41,792 nt of DNA from G020353235 sp964569555 (GCA_964569555.1 CAZMTT010000004.1:1-41792), one strand, 5' to 3'. Shown: positions 26,731 to 34,349, counted from the stretch's first letter. The notes: generated by a model not told the origin, from the letters alone. A program made the numbers and translations.

Positions 26731-26759
26731 TTGCAATTTGACAATTCTTGTGCTATAAT
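26731..26759 (+). promoter_or_regulatory. thiC promoter
   Basis: TTGCAA (26731-26736) and TATAAT (26754-26759) with an ideal 17-base spacer, and an extended TGC before the -10. Transcription should start near 26766, about 23 bases before the riboswitch. Confidence 0.7.
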
Positions 26760-26788
26760 CGGCGCAGAATTAACAATTGAATAGGGTT

Positions 26789-26874
26789 GTCGCTGGGGGT
26801 GCTCGACGGCTGAGAGGCAGTTTGAAGCCAACCCTAGGAACCTGAACTCGGTAATTCGAGCGGAGGGAAGCGGC
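26789..26874 (+). ncRNA. TPP riboswitch (THI element)
   Basis: The conserved blocks of the thiamine-pyrophosphate aptamer are all present: GGGGGTGCTC (26795-26804), GGCTGAGAGG (26808-26818), ACCCT, GGAACCTGAACTCGG, TAAT and CGAGCGGAGGGAAGCGGC. P1 is formed by GTCGCT (26789-26794) with AGCGGC (26869-26874). The aptamer sits between the thiC promoter and an intrinsic terminator, so TPP binding is expected to switch thiC and thi4 off by early termination. Confidence 0.95.
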
Positions 26875-26885
26875 AAAAGCTTGAG

Positions 26886-26929
26886 ACCAAGGGACTACTC
26901 TGAATGCCGCTACCCTTGGTAATTTTTTT
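26886..26929 (+). terminator. Riboswitch-controlled intrinsic terminator
   Basis: ACCAAGGG (26886-26893) pairs perfectly with CCCTTGGT (26913-26920), followed by AA and seven T. A competing antiterminator can form between AGCGGC (26869-26874, also the P1 strand) and GCCGCT (26906-26911), which would trap the terminator's 5' arm in its loop. Confidence 0.85.
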
Positions 26930-26944
26930 ATAGGGAGGTGGGTT

Positions 26945-28273
26945 ATGACACAGCTGGAGCTGGCTAAGAAGAATATAATCTCGCCCCAGATGGAGGCGGT
27001 AGCCCGGCACGAGTATGTTGACGCCGAGCTGGTGCGGTGCGGGGTGGCGGAGGGGACAATCGTCATTCCGGCCAATGTCAATCATAAAAATCTGGCCCCG
27101 CTGGGCATCGGCAAGGGGCTCCGTACCAAGGTTAATGCCAATTTTGGTACTTCTCCTGACTATGGCGATGTCAATACCGAGCTGGAGAAGCTGCGGGTGT
27201 CGATAGATGCCGGGGCGGACACAGTGATGGACCTGAGCACCGGTGGTGATATATCAGCCATCCGGCGGGCGATTATCGCCGCCAGCCCGGTGCCCATCGG
27301 CACCGTTCCCATCTACCAGGCGGCGATTGCGGCCATAAAGAAGCACGGCGCCATCATCAAGATGACCGTTGATGAGCTCTTCGCCGGGATAGAAGAGCAC
27401 TGCCGGGACGGCATTGATTTTATCACCGTGCACTGCGGGGTAACCCAGTCCGCCATTGCCCGGCTCCGCAAGCAGACCCGGGTTGCCGATGTGGTCTCTC
27501 GCGGCGGTTCTTTTCTCGCCGGCTGGATACTGGCCAATGAAAAGGAGAATCCCCTCTATGAGTACTATGACCGCCTGCTGGAGATGTGTTTGGAGTATGA
27601 TGTCACCCTGAGCCTGGGTGATGGCATGCGCCCCGGTAGCATTGTTGATGCTACCGACCGCGCTCAGATTGAAGAGCTGCTGATTATCGGCGAGCTGGTA
27701 AAAAGGGCGCAGGAAGCCGGGGTCCAGGCAATGGTGGAGGGCCCGGGACACGTGCCCCTGGACCAGGTGGTGGCTAATGTCCAGATACAGAAGTCTATCT
27801 GTAAAGGGGCTCCCTTCTATGTGCTCGGTCCGCTGGTAACCGATGTTGCTGCCGGCTATGACCATATCACCGGTGCCATCGGCGGGGCGATTGCCGCCGC
27901 CGCCGGCACTGATTTCCTGTGCTATGTCACCCCCGCCGAGCACCTCGGTCTGCCCGAGTCGCAGGACGTGCGGGAGGGGGTGATGGCTTCCCGCATTGCC
28001 GCTCATGCGGCTGACATTGTTAAGGGTGTGAAGGGCGCCTTTGAGTGGGACAAGAAGATGTCCATCGCCCGCAAGAAGCTCGACTGGGAAGAGCAGGCCA
28101 GACTGTCGATAGACCCGGAGCTGGCGCGGCGGGTCCACAGCCGGCATACTTCATCGGGGAAGGCTTGCAGCATGTGCGGGGACTTCTGCGCTATGGAGTT
28201 TGTTGGTAATTACCTGGGCATTCCGCTAACTAAAGACCACGGCTTGCAGCCGGATAAAAAAAGAGCACGCTAA
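26945..28273 (+). CDS. thiC: Phosphomethylpyrimidine synthase ThiC
   Basis: 442 residues. This radical-SAM enzyme turns aminoimidazole ribotide into HMP phosphate, the pyrimidine half of thiamine. Its [4Fe-4S] motif CSMCGDFC (CxxCxxxxC) is at the C-terminus, and the barrel shows GADTVMDLSTGGD, CGVTQSA, SLGDGMRPGS, EGPGHVPLDQV and CYVTPAEHLGLP. It is the shorter form without the long plant-type N-terminus, as in many anaerobes. GGGAGGTG precedes ATG 26945. First gene under the TPP riboswitch. Confidence 0.97.
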   Translation: MTQLELAKKNIISPQMEAVARHEYVDAELVRCGVAEGTIVIPANVNHKNLAPLGIGKGLRTKVNANFGTSPDYGDVNTELEKLRVSIDAGADTVMDLSTGGDISAIRRAIIAASPVPIGTVPIYQAAIAAIKKHGAIIKMTVDELFAGIEEHCRDGIDFITVHCGVTQSAIARLRKQTRVADVVSRGGSFLAGWILANEKENPLYEYYDRLLEMCLEYDVTLSLGDGMRPGSIVDATDRAQIEELLIIGELVKRAQEAGVQAMVEGPGHVPLDQVVANVQIQKSICKGAPFYVLGPLVTDVAAGYDHITGAIGGAIAAAAGTDFLCYVTPAEHLGLPESQDVREGVMASRIAAHAADIVKGVKGAFEWDKKMSIARKKLDWEEQARLSIDPELARRVHSRHTSSGKACSMCGDFCAMEFVGNYLGIPLTKDHGLQPDKKRAR

Positions 28274-28284
28274 CAGGAGGGAAT

Positions 28285-29079
28285 ATGCTTGACGAGATAA
28301 CCATATCCAAGGCAATCACCGAGAGCTTTATGACTGATTTTATGGACGCCATGGAGGCTGATGTCGCCATCGTGGGCGCCGGGCCATCCGGTATGACCGC
28401 TGCCTATTATCTGGCTCGGGACGGAGTCAAGACGGTATTATTTGAGAGAAGCCTTCGCGTTGGCGGTGGCATGCCCGGCGGGGGGATGATGTTCAACCGC
28501 ATTGTGGTGCAGGACGAGGGGAAGAAGATACTGGACGAGTTTAACATCCGGAGCTGGGAGTATGAGCCGGGCTACTATCTGGCTGATTCCCTGGAGTCTA
28601 CGGCGGCGCTCTGTGTCGAGGCAATCAAGGCCGGCGCCCGGATTTTCAATTTAATCAGTGTTGAGGATGTGATGGTCCGGGAGAACAACCGCGTAAGCGG
28701 GCTGGTGCTCAACTGGACGGCTACCGAGTTAGCCAGGCTCCATGTCGACCCCTTGACGATGCGGGCCAAGGTGGTGATTGACGCCACCGGTCATGCCAGT
28801 GAGGTCTGCCATATCGTGGTGGATAAGCTCAAGGGCAAGTTGAGGACCGAGGGGGGTGGCATCATGGGGGAGAAGCCGATGTGGGCTGATGTTGGTGAAG
28901 GCAAATTAATTGAGAACACGATAGAGGTCTATCCCGGCTTAATCGTGGCCGGTATGGCGGCTAATGCCGTTCTGGGGGCACACAGAATGGGCCCCATCTT
29001 CGGTGGCATGCTCTTATCGGGGAAGCGGGCGGCTGAGGTTGCCACCGGGATTCTACAACAGGTGAAGGTATCTCGATAA
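28285..29079 (+). CDS. thi4: Thi4-family thiazole synthase, sulfide-dependent type
   Basis: 264 residues. Thi4 makes the adenylated thiazole of thiamine from NAD and glycine. An N-terminal dinucleotide-binding motif VAIVGAGPSGMTAAYYLA (27-44), GGGMPGGGMMFNRI, and a C-terminal GPIFGGMLLSGKRAAE are typical. In yeast, a cysteine at the position of His153 (RLHVDPLT) is sacrificed as sulfur donor; the His marks the archaeal-type enzyme that uses free sulfide and iron. It starts 11 bases after thiC with AGGAGGG. No thiG, thiS or thiF is seen in the window. Confidence 0.9.
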   Translation: MLDEITISKAITESFMTDFMDAMEADVAIVGAGPSGMTAAYYLARDGVKTVLFERSLRVGGGMPGGGMMFNRIVVQDEGKKILDEFNIRSWEYEPGYYLADSLESTAALCVEAIKAGARIFNLISVEDVMVRENNRVSGLVLNWTATELARLHVDPLTMRAKVVIDATGHASEVCHIVVDKLKGKLRTEGGGIMGEKPMWADVGEGKLIENTIEVYPGLIVAGMAANAVLGAHRMGPIFGGMLLSGKRAAEVATGILQQVKVSR

Positions 29080-29100
29080 GGGGAAAATTCAGGTTATTAC

Positions 29101-29109
29101 TGGTATAAT
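29101..29109 (+). promoter_or_regulatory. Extended -10 promoter of the M50 protease gene
   Basis: TGGTATAAT (hexamer 29104-29109) lies 75 bases before the GTG start at 29185. The leader contains a partial inverted repeat (CACCAGGGTGAG ... CCCCGGTGAGGG). Confidence 0.45.
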
Positions 29110-29184
29110 CTCCTTCACCAGGGTGAGTTTCTCCCCGGTGAGGGATTTTTTCACCCGCCAAACACCCAGAGAATATGAGGCAAA

Positions 29185-30321
29185 GTGGATAATTCATTTA
29201 ATTTAGGCAGGCTCTTTGGCATACAGTTCAGGCTGCATTATACCTGGTTCATCATATTTTTCCTGATAACCATCTCGTTGTCGTGGCAGGTATTCCCTTA
29301 CAGTTACCCTGAGTGGCCAACGTGGCTTCACTGGGTTATCGGTATAATTACCAGCCTGCTGTTCTTTGCCTCGGTGGTGGCCCATGAGTTAGCCCATAGC
29401 CTGGTGGCGAGGGCCCACGGTATCCCGGTAAAGAGCATAACCCTGTTTATCTTCGGCGGTGTCGCACTGATAACCAGGGAAGCCAAGAAGTCCAGGGAGG
29501 AGATGCTGATGGCGGGCGCCGGACCGGCCTGCAGTCTGGGACTGAGTGCTTTTTTCGGTCTGCTCTGGCTTATTACCCGCAGCGGGGTCGAGCCGGTCGC
29601 CGCCATGGCGTTCTGGCTGGCTTACGTCAATCTGATGCTGGCCGTGTTTAACCTGATTCCCGGTTTTCCCCTGGACGGCGGGCGTGTTTTCCGCTCCATC
29701 TCTTGGCGGATAACCGGTGACTATCGGCGCTCAACCTGGCTGGCCACCCGCTTCGGACAGGGCTTTGGCTACCTCTTCATTCTGGGCGGTGTGGTGGTGG
29801 CAGTGCTGCGCCCCTTCGGTATGAGCTGGTTCAGCGGAGTATGGCTGGCCTTCATCGGCTGGTTCCTGGCCAGTGCCGCCTCGGCAAGTTACCAGCAGTC
29901 CCGCTGGCGGGAAGCCCTCCAGGGGCTGACTGCTTTTCAGGTAATGACTCCCGATTGCGCGGTGGTTCCGCCTCAGCTCACCCTCGCTGAGCTGATTCAG
30001 CGGTACATCTTCGGTGGCGGGCGCCACTGCTTTCTGGTCAATGACGAAGACCGGCTGGAGGGGGTTTTAACGCTGAGCAATATTAAGTCCGTCCCCCAGT
30101 CTAGCTGGGCGGTAACCCCGGTCCGGGAAATTATGACCCCGGTTGACAAATTAAGCATGCTCCCGCCGGGTCAGGATGCGTTGAGTATACTGGAGCAGAT
30201 GGACGAAAGCGGGATAAACCAGATGCCGGTGGTTAGTGAAGAAGGGGTTATCGGGCTGGTCACCCGCGATGGCCTGATGAGATTGCTCTACATTCAATCC
30301 GAGCTGGGGATTAACCGTTGA
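29185..30321 (+). CDS. Site-2 protease-type (M50) membrane metalloprotease with CBS pair
   Basis: 378 residues with about six membrane helices. The zinc site HELAH is at 67-71 and the third ligand in NLIPGFPLDGGRVF (Asp164). The C-terminal third (about 245-375) is a CBS pair (VMTPDCAVVPPQLTLAELIQ ... REIMTPVDKLSML ... MPVVSEEGVIGLVTRDGLM), which in this subfamily (SpoIVFB-like) binds nucleotides. Substrates are unknown. GTG 29185 follows GAGG. Convergent with the hemerythrin gene, 12 bases apart. Confidence 0.94.
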   Translation: MDNSFNLGRLFGIQFRLHYTWFIIFFLITISLSWQVFPYSYPEWPTWLHWVIGIITSLLFFASVVAHELAHSLVARAHGIPVKSITLFIFGGVALITREAKKSREEMLMAGAGPACSLGLSAFFGLLWLITRSGVEPVAAMAFWLAYVNLMLAVFNLIPGFPLDGGRVFRSISWRITGDYRRSTWLATRFGQGFGYLFILGGVVVAVLRPFGMSWFSGVWLAFIGWFLASAASASYQQSRWREALQGLTAFQVMTPDCAVVPPQLTLAELIQRYIFGGGRHCFLVNDEDRLEGVLTLSNIKSVPQSSWAVTPVREIMTPVDKLSMLPPGQDALSILEQMDESGINQMPVVSEEGVIGLVTRDGLMRLLYIQSELGINR

Positions 30322-30333
30322 TAATTAGCGGCG

Positions 30334-30825
30334 CTATTCTTCCAGCACTCTTTGCAGCATCTCCAAGATTGTCTCTTCTTTACCGGCGTGCTCTTCAATT
30401 AGTTGACAGAGACTGCTAATCGTTTGCTGTGTCTCTGCTTCCTTGTGCATCAGCTCATCTCGGCTCAGTCCCACCAGCCTAGTATCGGCGCTCATCGTTT
30501 TGGCTTGTTTCAATGCCTTCATTATTTCCTGGTGGTCGAGCCTGATGGCTTTCATGAATAATTCACCCAGAAGCGGGGGCAATGCCTCTTCTTCAAAAGC
30601 GAAGTGATTTTTCAGCCCCTCATCAAGGATACTTAGCGCCTGTTGCAGGCTCTCTTTTATCTCGACCAGAGACTGCGGTCGACCCGGAATCCAGTCAATG
30701 CGGGCTTCTTCCAGGTCGGCCACGGCTTCCCGGTCACTTACCGTATCGCCGACCAGTTTTAGGTGGCCTCTGATTAGCTGGTGCTCCTCAATGACTTTCC
30801 TGATGGTGGCTAGATTATCTGGCAT
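30334..30825 (-). CDS. Hemerythrin-domain protein
   Basis: 163 residues, four-helix bundle. Candidate di-iron ligands are His15 or His21 (EEHQLIRGH), the HFAFEEE motif (about 91-97), DHQEIMK (about 115-121) and EEHAGKEE (about 149-156). Such proteins bind O2 or NO, or act as di-iron redox proteins. GGGAGG precedes ATG 30825. Thirty-four bases of spacer separate it from the SHOCT-domain gene upstream on the same strand, so both may respond to the operator at 31165-31190, suggesting a role in oxidative or nitrosative stress. Confidence 0.85.
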   Translation of the reverse strand: MPDNLATIRKVIEEHQLIRGHLKLVGDTVSDREAVADLEEARIDWIPGRPQSLVEIKESLQQALSILDEGLKNHFAFEEEALPPLLGELFMKAIRLDHQEIMKALKQAKTMSADTRLVGLSRDELMHKEAETQQTISSLCQLIEEHAGKEETILEMLQRVLEE

Positions 30826-30859
30826 GGTTAACCTCCCTTGATTTGGTTCAAAGCGAAAT

Positions 30860-31096
30860 TTAGGCTAAATCTTTCTTGAGCTGCTCAAACTCTTCTTGGG
30901 ATATCTCTCCCTTGGCGTAGCGTTCTTTGGCTACATCAAGCGGGTCGTGCTTCAGGGCAGGCGCCTCACGCCTGGTTAGCCGGATAACTCCCCACACGGT
31001 GAGCGCAATAAGTCCTCCCCAGAGCAGTATCATCCACAGTCCGCCGAAACCCATCCACCACCCCGTACCGATTGGCATTCCCCACATGTGGAACAT
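30860..31096 (-). CDS. Small membrane protein with SHOCT domain
   Basis: 78 residues: one membrane helix (about 18-42) and a C-terminal SHOCT motif (DVAKERYAKGEISQEEFEQLKKDL). SHOCT tails mediate oligomerisation; the function is unknown. The N-terminus is Met/Trp/Gly-rich. AAAGGGGG precedes ATG 31096. It lies downstream of an inverted-repeat operator and upstream of the hemerythrin gene. Confidence 0.85.
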   Translation of the reverse strand: MFHMWGMPIGTGWWMGFGGLWMILLWGGLIALTVWGVIRLTRREAPALKHDPLDVAKERYAKGEISQEEFEQLKKDLA

Positions 31097-31164
31097 TTTA
31101 ATCCCCCTTTAAAAAATTGACAAGTATATGGTAGTCAGCTAGTATTCTATATCCCTTTTAAGAT

Positions 31165-31190
31165 GATGTATGTGATATAAGTCATACATC
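31165..31190. promoter_or_regulatory. Inverted-repeat operator, CRP/FNR-like
   Basis: Perfect 8-bp arms GATGTATG (31165-31172) and CATACATC (31183-31190) flank TGATATAAGT. The core ATGTGATATAAGTCAT matches the box at 37868-37883 at 14 of 16 positions. On the minus strand a -10 TAGAAT (31144-31149) begins about 29 bases from the centre, a spacing typical of an activator at about -41. Divergent genes lie on both sides. Confidence 0.6.
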
Positions 31191-31265
31191 TCAGCCGTAT
31201 TTGGTGATAGATTAATTGTTAGCCGAAGAGGCTTACCGCTAAAAATAGGGAAGGGGGGTAGAGCT

Positions 31266-31715
31266 ATGAGTATGATGAGGGTTCTGTCGGTACTGGTGGT
31301 ACTGGTCGGTCTGGTGGGGATAGTTATGGGCGCCGTGTTTGTCGGTCTGGGGATGACCAAGAACAACCAGCTGGTGGAGGCGATGCGGGTGGAGCAGGTG
31401 AAGCTTTCCCTGGAGGAGGGGGCCGAGCCCACACTGGTTGATACCTCGGCGGAGGCGGAGGCGGCGGGCGACCTGATACGGGAGCACCGCCGTGGCATTG
31501 CCATTACCTATCAGGAACTATTGGGGGAGGGGCAGTTTGACCCGACCAATCCCCAGCAGCTGCGCTATGCCCAAGCGATGAACATGGAGAACTACCTGTA
31601 TCTGGCCGTGATTGGTTTCGGTATCATCCAGGCGGTAATGGCCAGTGGCGTCTTTATGATTATCACTGGCGTTGCCCTGGGCGGTACCGGGCTGGTGCTG
31701 TATCAACTGAGCTGA
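31266..31715 (+). CDS. Membrane protein of unknown function (149 aa)
   Basis: 149 residues: one N-terminal membrane helix (about 5-29), a soluble acidic segment (about 30-98) and a C-terminal hydrophobic hairpin (about 106-149). I recognise no family. A GGGGGG purine tract precedes ATG 31266. It is divergent from the SHOCT gene across the operator at 31165-31190 and lies 64 bases upstream of the sulfur operon on the same strand, so it might share either control. Confidence 0.7.
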   Translation: MSMMRVLSVLVVLVGLVGIVMGAVFVGLGMTKNNQLVEAMRVEQVKLSLEEGAEPTLVDTSAEAEAAGDLIREHRRGIAITYQELLGEGQFDPTNPQQLRYAQAMNMENYLYLAVIGFGIIQAVMASGVFMIITGVALGGTGLVLYQLS

Positions 31716-31779
31716 GGGTATTACCCGCTTAGCCGGTTTTAGTTAATACTTTGCCGAGCGATGGCTGGGAGGTGTAGCT

Positions 31780-32967
31780 ATGCGGAAGGTTTATCTGGAC
31801 AATGCCGCCGCCACCCCACTTTTACCCGAGGTTCGGGAGGCAATGCTGCCTTACCTGGGGGAGGTCTTTGGCAACCCGTCCTCCCTGCATGACTGGGGGG
31901 ATAAGGCGCGGGAGGCGGTGGAGAGCGCCCGTATCCAGGTGGCTCAGCTTATCGGAGCCAACCCAGAAGAGATAATATTTACCGGCAGCGGTACGGAAAG
32001 CAATAATCTGGCCATTAAGGGGCTGGCTCTGGCCCAGCTGGGCAAGGGCAAGCACATCGTGGTCTCGGCTATTGAGCATTTCTCGGTGCTGCACTCCGTC
32101 CAGACCCTGGAGAAGTTTGGCTTTGAGAAGACCCTGGTGCCGGTGGATAAGTACGGGGTGGTTGACCCGGAGGCGGTGCGTAAGAACTTAAGAAAAGATA
32201 CCGTGCTGGTATCTATTATGCATGCCAGTGGTGAAGTCGGCAGCATTGAGCCGATAGCCGAGATTGGCAAAATAATCAGAGAGAGAAATATTACTTTTCA
32301 TACCGATGCCGTGGCTACGGCGGGAACGATTCCGGTTGATGTCAATGAGCTGGGCGTGGACAGCCTGAGCCTGGCCGGTAACCAGTTCTACGGTCCGAAA
32401 GGGGTGGGCGCCCTCTGGGTGCGTAAAGGGGTACGCCTTATGCCTTTCCTGGAGGGCGGGGTGCAGGAGGGAGGCCGGCGCGCCGGCACCGAGAATGTCC
32501 TCGCCATTGTCGGTTTGGGCAAGGCGGCGGAATTGGCCCGGGTCAATATGTCGGCGCGGATGAAGCAGCTCACTCCCCTCCGTGACCGGTTGCTCAATGA
32601 GCTATCCGCCAAGATTGACCATGTGGTCGTCACCGGTCACCTCAAGCAGCGCCTCCCCGGACACGCCAGCTTCTGTATTGAGTTCATCGAAGGCGAAGCC
32701 ATGCTGATGCTGCTCAACAGCCAGGGGGTGGCCGTCTCCAGTGGCTCCGCCTGTACCTCAAGGGCACTAAAAGCCTCGCATGTTCTCATTGCCATGGGCA
32801 TACCTCATGCCCTGGCGCAGGGGTCTATCCTGTTTACTCTCGGTCTGGATAATAGTGCCCGGGATATAGACTATGTCCTTGAGGTGATGCCGCCCATCGT
32901 GGACCGGCTGCGGCAGATGTCACCCCTTTATGCTAAATTCCTCAAGACTGGTAAAGGAGGTAAGTGA
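31780..32967 (+). CDS. NifS/IscS-like protein lacking the PLP lysine
   Basis: 395 residues, full-length class V aminotransferase fold of the cysteine desulfurase type (VYLDNAAATPL, GNPSSLH, FTGSGTESNNLAIKG, RAGTENV). The loop cysteine is present (SGSACTS, Cys325). However, the PLP-lysine motif, normally SxHKxYGPKG, reads AGNQFYGPKG: Gln202 replaces Lys and Asn201 replaces His. HANNEVG reads HASGEVG (150-151), and the PLP-ring Gln after HxDA is Ala179. So standard PLP-dependent desulfuration looks impossible. Known exception: Archaeoglobus IscS also lacks this Lys. It heads an operon with NifU, a zinc ribbon, DsrE and TusA. Confidence 0.9.
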   Translation: MRKVYLDNAAATPLLPEVREAMLPYLGEVFGNPSSLHDWGDKAREAVESARIQVAQLIGANPEEIIFTGSGTESNNLAIKGLALAQLGKGKHIVVSAIEHFSVLHSVQTLEKFGFEKTLVPVDKYGVVDPEAVRKNLRKDTVLVSIMHASGEVGSIEPIAEIGKIIRERNITFHTDAVATAGTIPVDVNELGVDSLSLAGNQFYGPKGVGALWVRKGVRLMPFLEGGVQEGGRRAGTENVLAIVGLGKAAELARVNMSARMKQLTPLRDRLLNELSAKIDHVVVTGHLKQRLPGHASFCIEFIEGEAMLMLLNSQGVAVSSGSACTSRALKASHVLIAMGIPHALAQGSILFTLGLDNSARDIDYVLEVMPPIVDRLRQMSPLYAKFLKTGKGGK

Positions 32968-32968
32968 T

Positions 32969-33352
32969 ATGCCCGTTTATAGCGACAAGGTAATGGAGCA
33001 CTTTATGCATCCCCGCAACGTGGGGGAGATTGAGAACCCGGATGGTGTTGGTGAGGTGGGCAATCCCATATGCGGCGATATGATGACCTTCTATATCAAG
33101 GTCAAGGACAACCGCCTGGCGGATGTTAAGTATAAGACCTTCGGTTGCGGGGCGGCCATTGCCGTTTCCAGCATGGTCAGCGAGATGGCGGTGGGCAAAA
33201 CCCTGGACGAAGCGCTGAAGATAACCCCCCGCACCGTGGCTGATGAGCTGGAGGGATTGCCCCAGAACAAGTTTCACTGCTCCAATCTGGGTGCTCAAGC
33301 GCTGCATAAGGCAATACAGAACTACCGGGGTAAGAAAAAGGGAGGGAAGTAG
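32969..33352 (+). CDS. nifU: NifU/IscU-type Fe-S scaffold
   Basis: 127 residues, single IscU domain. The three scaffold cysteines and the release Asp are present: GNPICGDMM (Cys and Asp), FGCGAAIAVSS and FHCSNLGAQAL. ATG 32969 is chosen over the longer frame because AAAGGAGGT (32953-32961) lies seven bases upstream and homology begins at YSDKVMEHFMHPRNVG. It begins one base after the NifS-like stop. It lacks the additional C-terminal Nfu domain of long NifU proteins. Confidence 0.95.
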   Translation: MPVYSDKVMEHFMHPRNVGEIENPDGVGEVGNPICGDMMTFYIKVKDNRLADVKYKTFGCGAAIAVSSMVSEMAVGKTLDEALKITPRTVADELEGLPQNKFHCSNLGAQALHKAIQNYRGKKKGGK

Positions 33353-33354
33353 TA

Positions 33355-33540
33355 ATGACCAAGCCTGAAAAAAAGAAAGAACGCCTTTTTTGTCCCTACT
33401 GCGATGTGGAGATAATGGCGGCCGATTTTCCCTACTGCCGGGCTTGCCAGGTAACCATATTCTACTGCCCCCAGTGCCACAAGCCTTTACCGCGGGAGAA
33501 AAGGTTTTGCCCCCACTGCGGAACTGAGATTAAGGGCTAA
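33355..33540 (+). CDS. Small double zinc-ribbon protein (61 aa)
   Basis: 61 residues with four CxxC knuckles (FCPYC, YCRAC, YCPQC and FCPHC), enough for two zinc ribbons or a redox-active thiol cluster. It starts two bases after nifU, with GGGAGGG in the end of nifU, and its stop overlaps the next possible start (TAATG). Position inside a sulfur operon suggests a metal- or persulfide-binding partner, but no function is known for it. Confidence 0.85.
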   Translation: MTKPEKKKERLFCPYCDVEIMAADFPYCRACQVTIFYCPQCHKPLPREKRFCPHCGTEIKG

Positions 33541-33557
33541 TGACAGGAGGAAGCCAG

Positions 33558-34046
33558 GTGGCTGAAGCTGAAAAGGAAAAGTTAACCATAGTCATGTTCA
33601 GCGGTAACCTGGACCAGGCCCTGGCTGGATTTATCATCGCCACCACGGCGGCCAGTATGGGCATGGCGGTGAGCATTTTCTTCACCTTCTGGGGGCTGAA
33701 CATCATCAAGAAGAACGAAGGCGGCATCAAAAGCCAGGGGCTGATGCGGAAGATGCTCAACTTCATGAACCGGGGCGGCTCCCGGCGGTTGAAGCTTTCC
33801 CGCTTTAATATGCTCGGTCTGGGCACCGCAATGATGAAACGGCTGATGAAGGACGCTAATTACCCGTCCATAGACGAGTTCATCACCATGGCGCACCAGA
33901 TGGGAGTGAAGCTCATTGCCTGCACCACTACCTGCGGCATAATGGGGCTTGAGGAAGGCTCTTTCCGCAGTGAAGTGGAAAACCTGGCTGGCGCCGCCTA
34001 TTTCCTGGGTGAGGCGCGTGAGTCGAAGACAACCCTTTTCATCTAG
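33558..34046 (+). CDS. DsrE-family protein (DsrE/DsrF/DrsH-like)
   Basis: 162 residues of the DsrE_2 type: EKLTIVMFSGNLDQALAGFIIATTAASMGMAVSIFFTFWGL at the N-terminus and a C-terminal GVKLIACTTTCGIMG with two cysteines, the likely persulfide carriers. Related proteins accept sulfur from TusA in sulfur oxidation or tRNA thiolation. GTG 33558 is preferred because AGGAGG lies seven bases upstream; ATG 33540 would place that site inside the gene and adds six residues. tusA follows after 12 bases. Confidence 0.9.
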   Translation: MAEAEKEKLTIVMFSGNLDQALAGFIIATTAASMGMAVSIFFTFWGLNIIKKNEGGIKSQGLMRKMLNFMNRGGSRRLKLSRFNMLGLGTAMMKRLMKDANYPSIDEFITMAHQMGVKLIACTTTCGIMGLEEGSFRSEVENLAGAAYFLGEARESKTTLFI

Positions 34047-34058
34047 GAGGAGGATAGA

Positions 34059-34292
34059 ATGAAAGCAGACCAGAGTCTGGACTGTGTGGGACTATATTGC
34101 CCCATGCCCATTGTCAAGACGGCGGAGAAGATTAAAGAGCTGAAGGCGGGGGAAGTCCTGGAGGTGGTGGCCGATGACAAGGGGATAACGAAGGACATGC
34201 CGGCCTGGTGCCAGGCTACCGGGCATGAATTTCTGGGCACGGAAGAGAAGGGCGGGGAAATCAAGGTCTACGTCAAGAAAACCCACCGCTAA
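34059..34292 (+). CDS. tusA: TusA-family sulfur carrier
   Basis: 77 residues. The signature DCVGLYCPMPIVKTAEKIKEL holds the persulfide-carrying Cys14. AGGAGGA precedes ATG 34059. TusA usually takes sulfur from IscS and passes it to DsrE-like partners; both types of neighbour are here, but the NifS-like protein has lost its PLP lysine. A classical TusBCD or dsrAB set is not visible. Confidence 0.93.
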   Translation: MKADQSLDCVGLYCPMPIVKTAEKIKELKAGEVLEVVADDKGITKDMPAWCQATGHEFLGTEEKGGEIKVYVKKTHR

Positions 34293-34311
34293 AGACCGCT
34301 TTAGATTTCAA

Positions 34312-34341
34312 TTGCACTGAATTGCCTTCAGGGTTTAGAAT
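34312..34341 (+). promoter_or_regulatory. queA promoter, leaderless mRNA likely
   Basis: TTGCAC (34312-34317) and TAGAAT (34336-34341), 18 bases apart. The ATG at 34350 is only eight bases beyond the -10 and no ribosome binding site is present, so the transcript probably begins at or next to the start codon. Confidence 0.5.
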
Positions 34342-34349
34342 AGCCTCAG

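Noticed and set aside
26738..26743. Perfect TTGACA upstream of thiC as -35
   Set aside because: It is only 10 bases from the -10; TTGCAA at 26731-26736 has the correct 17-base spacing.
27254..28147. 297-aa minus-strand frame opposite thiC
   Set aside because: Antisense shadow of a clearly conserved gene in high-G+C DNA.
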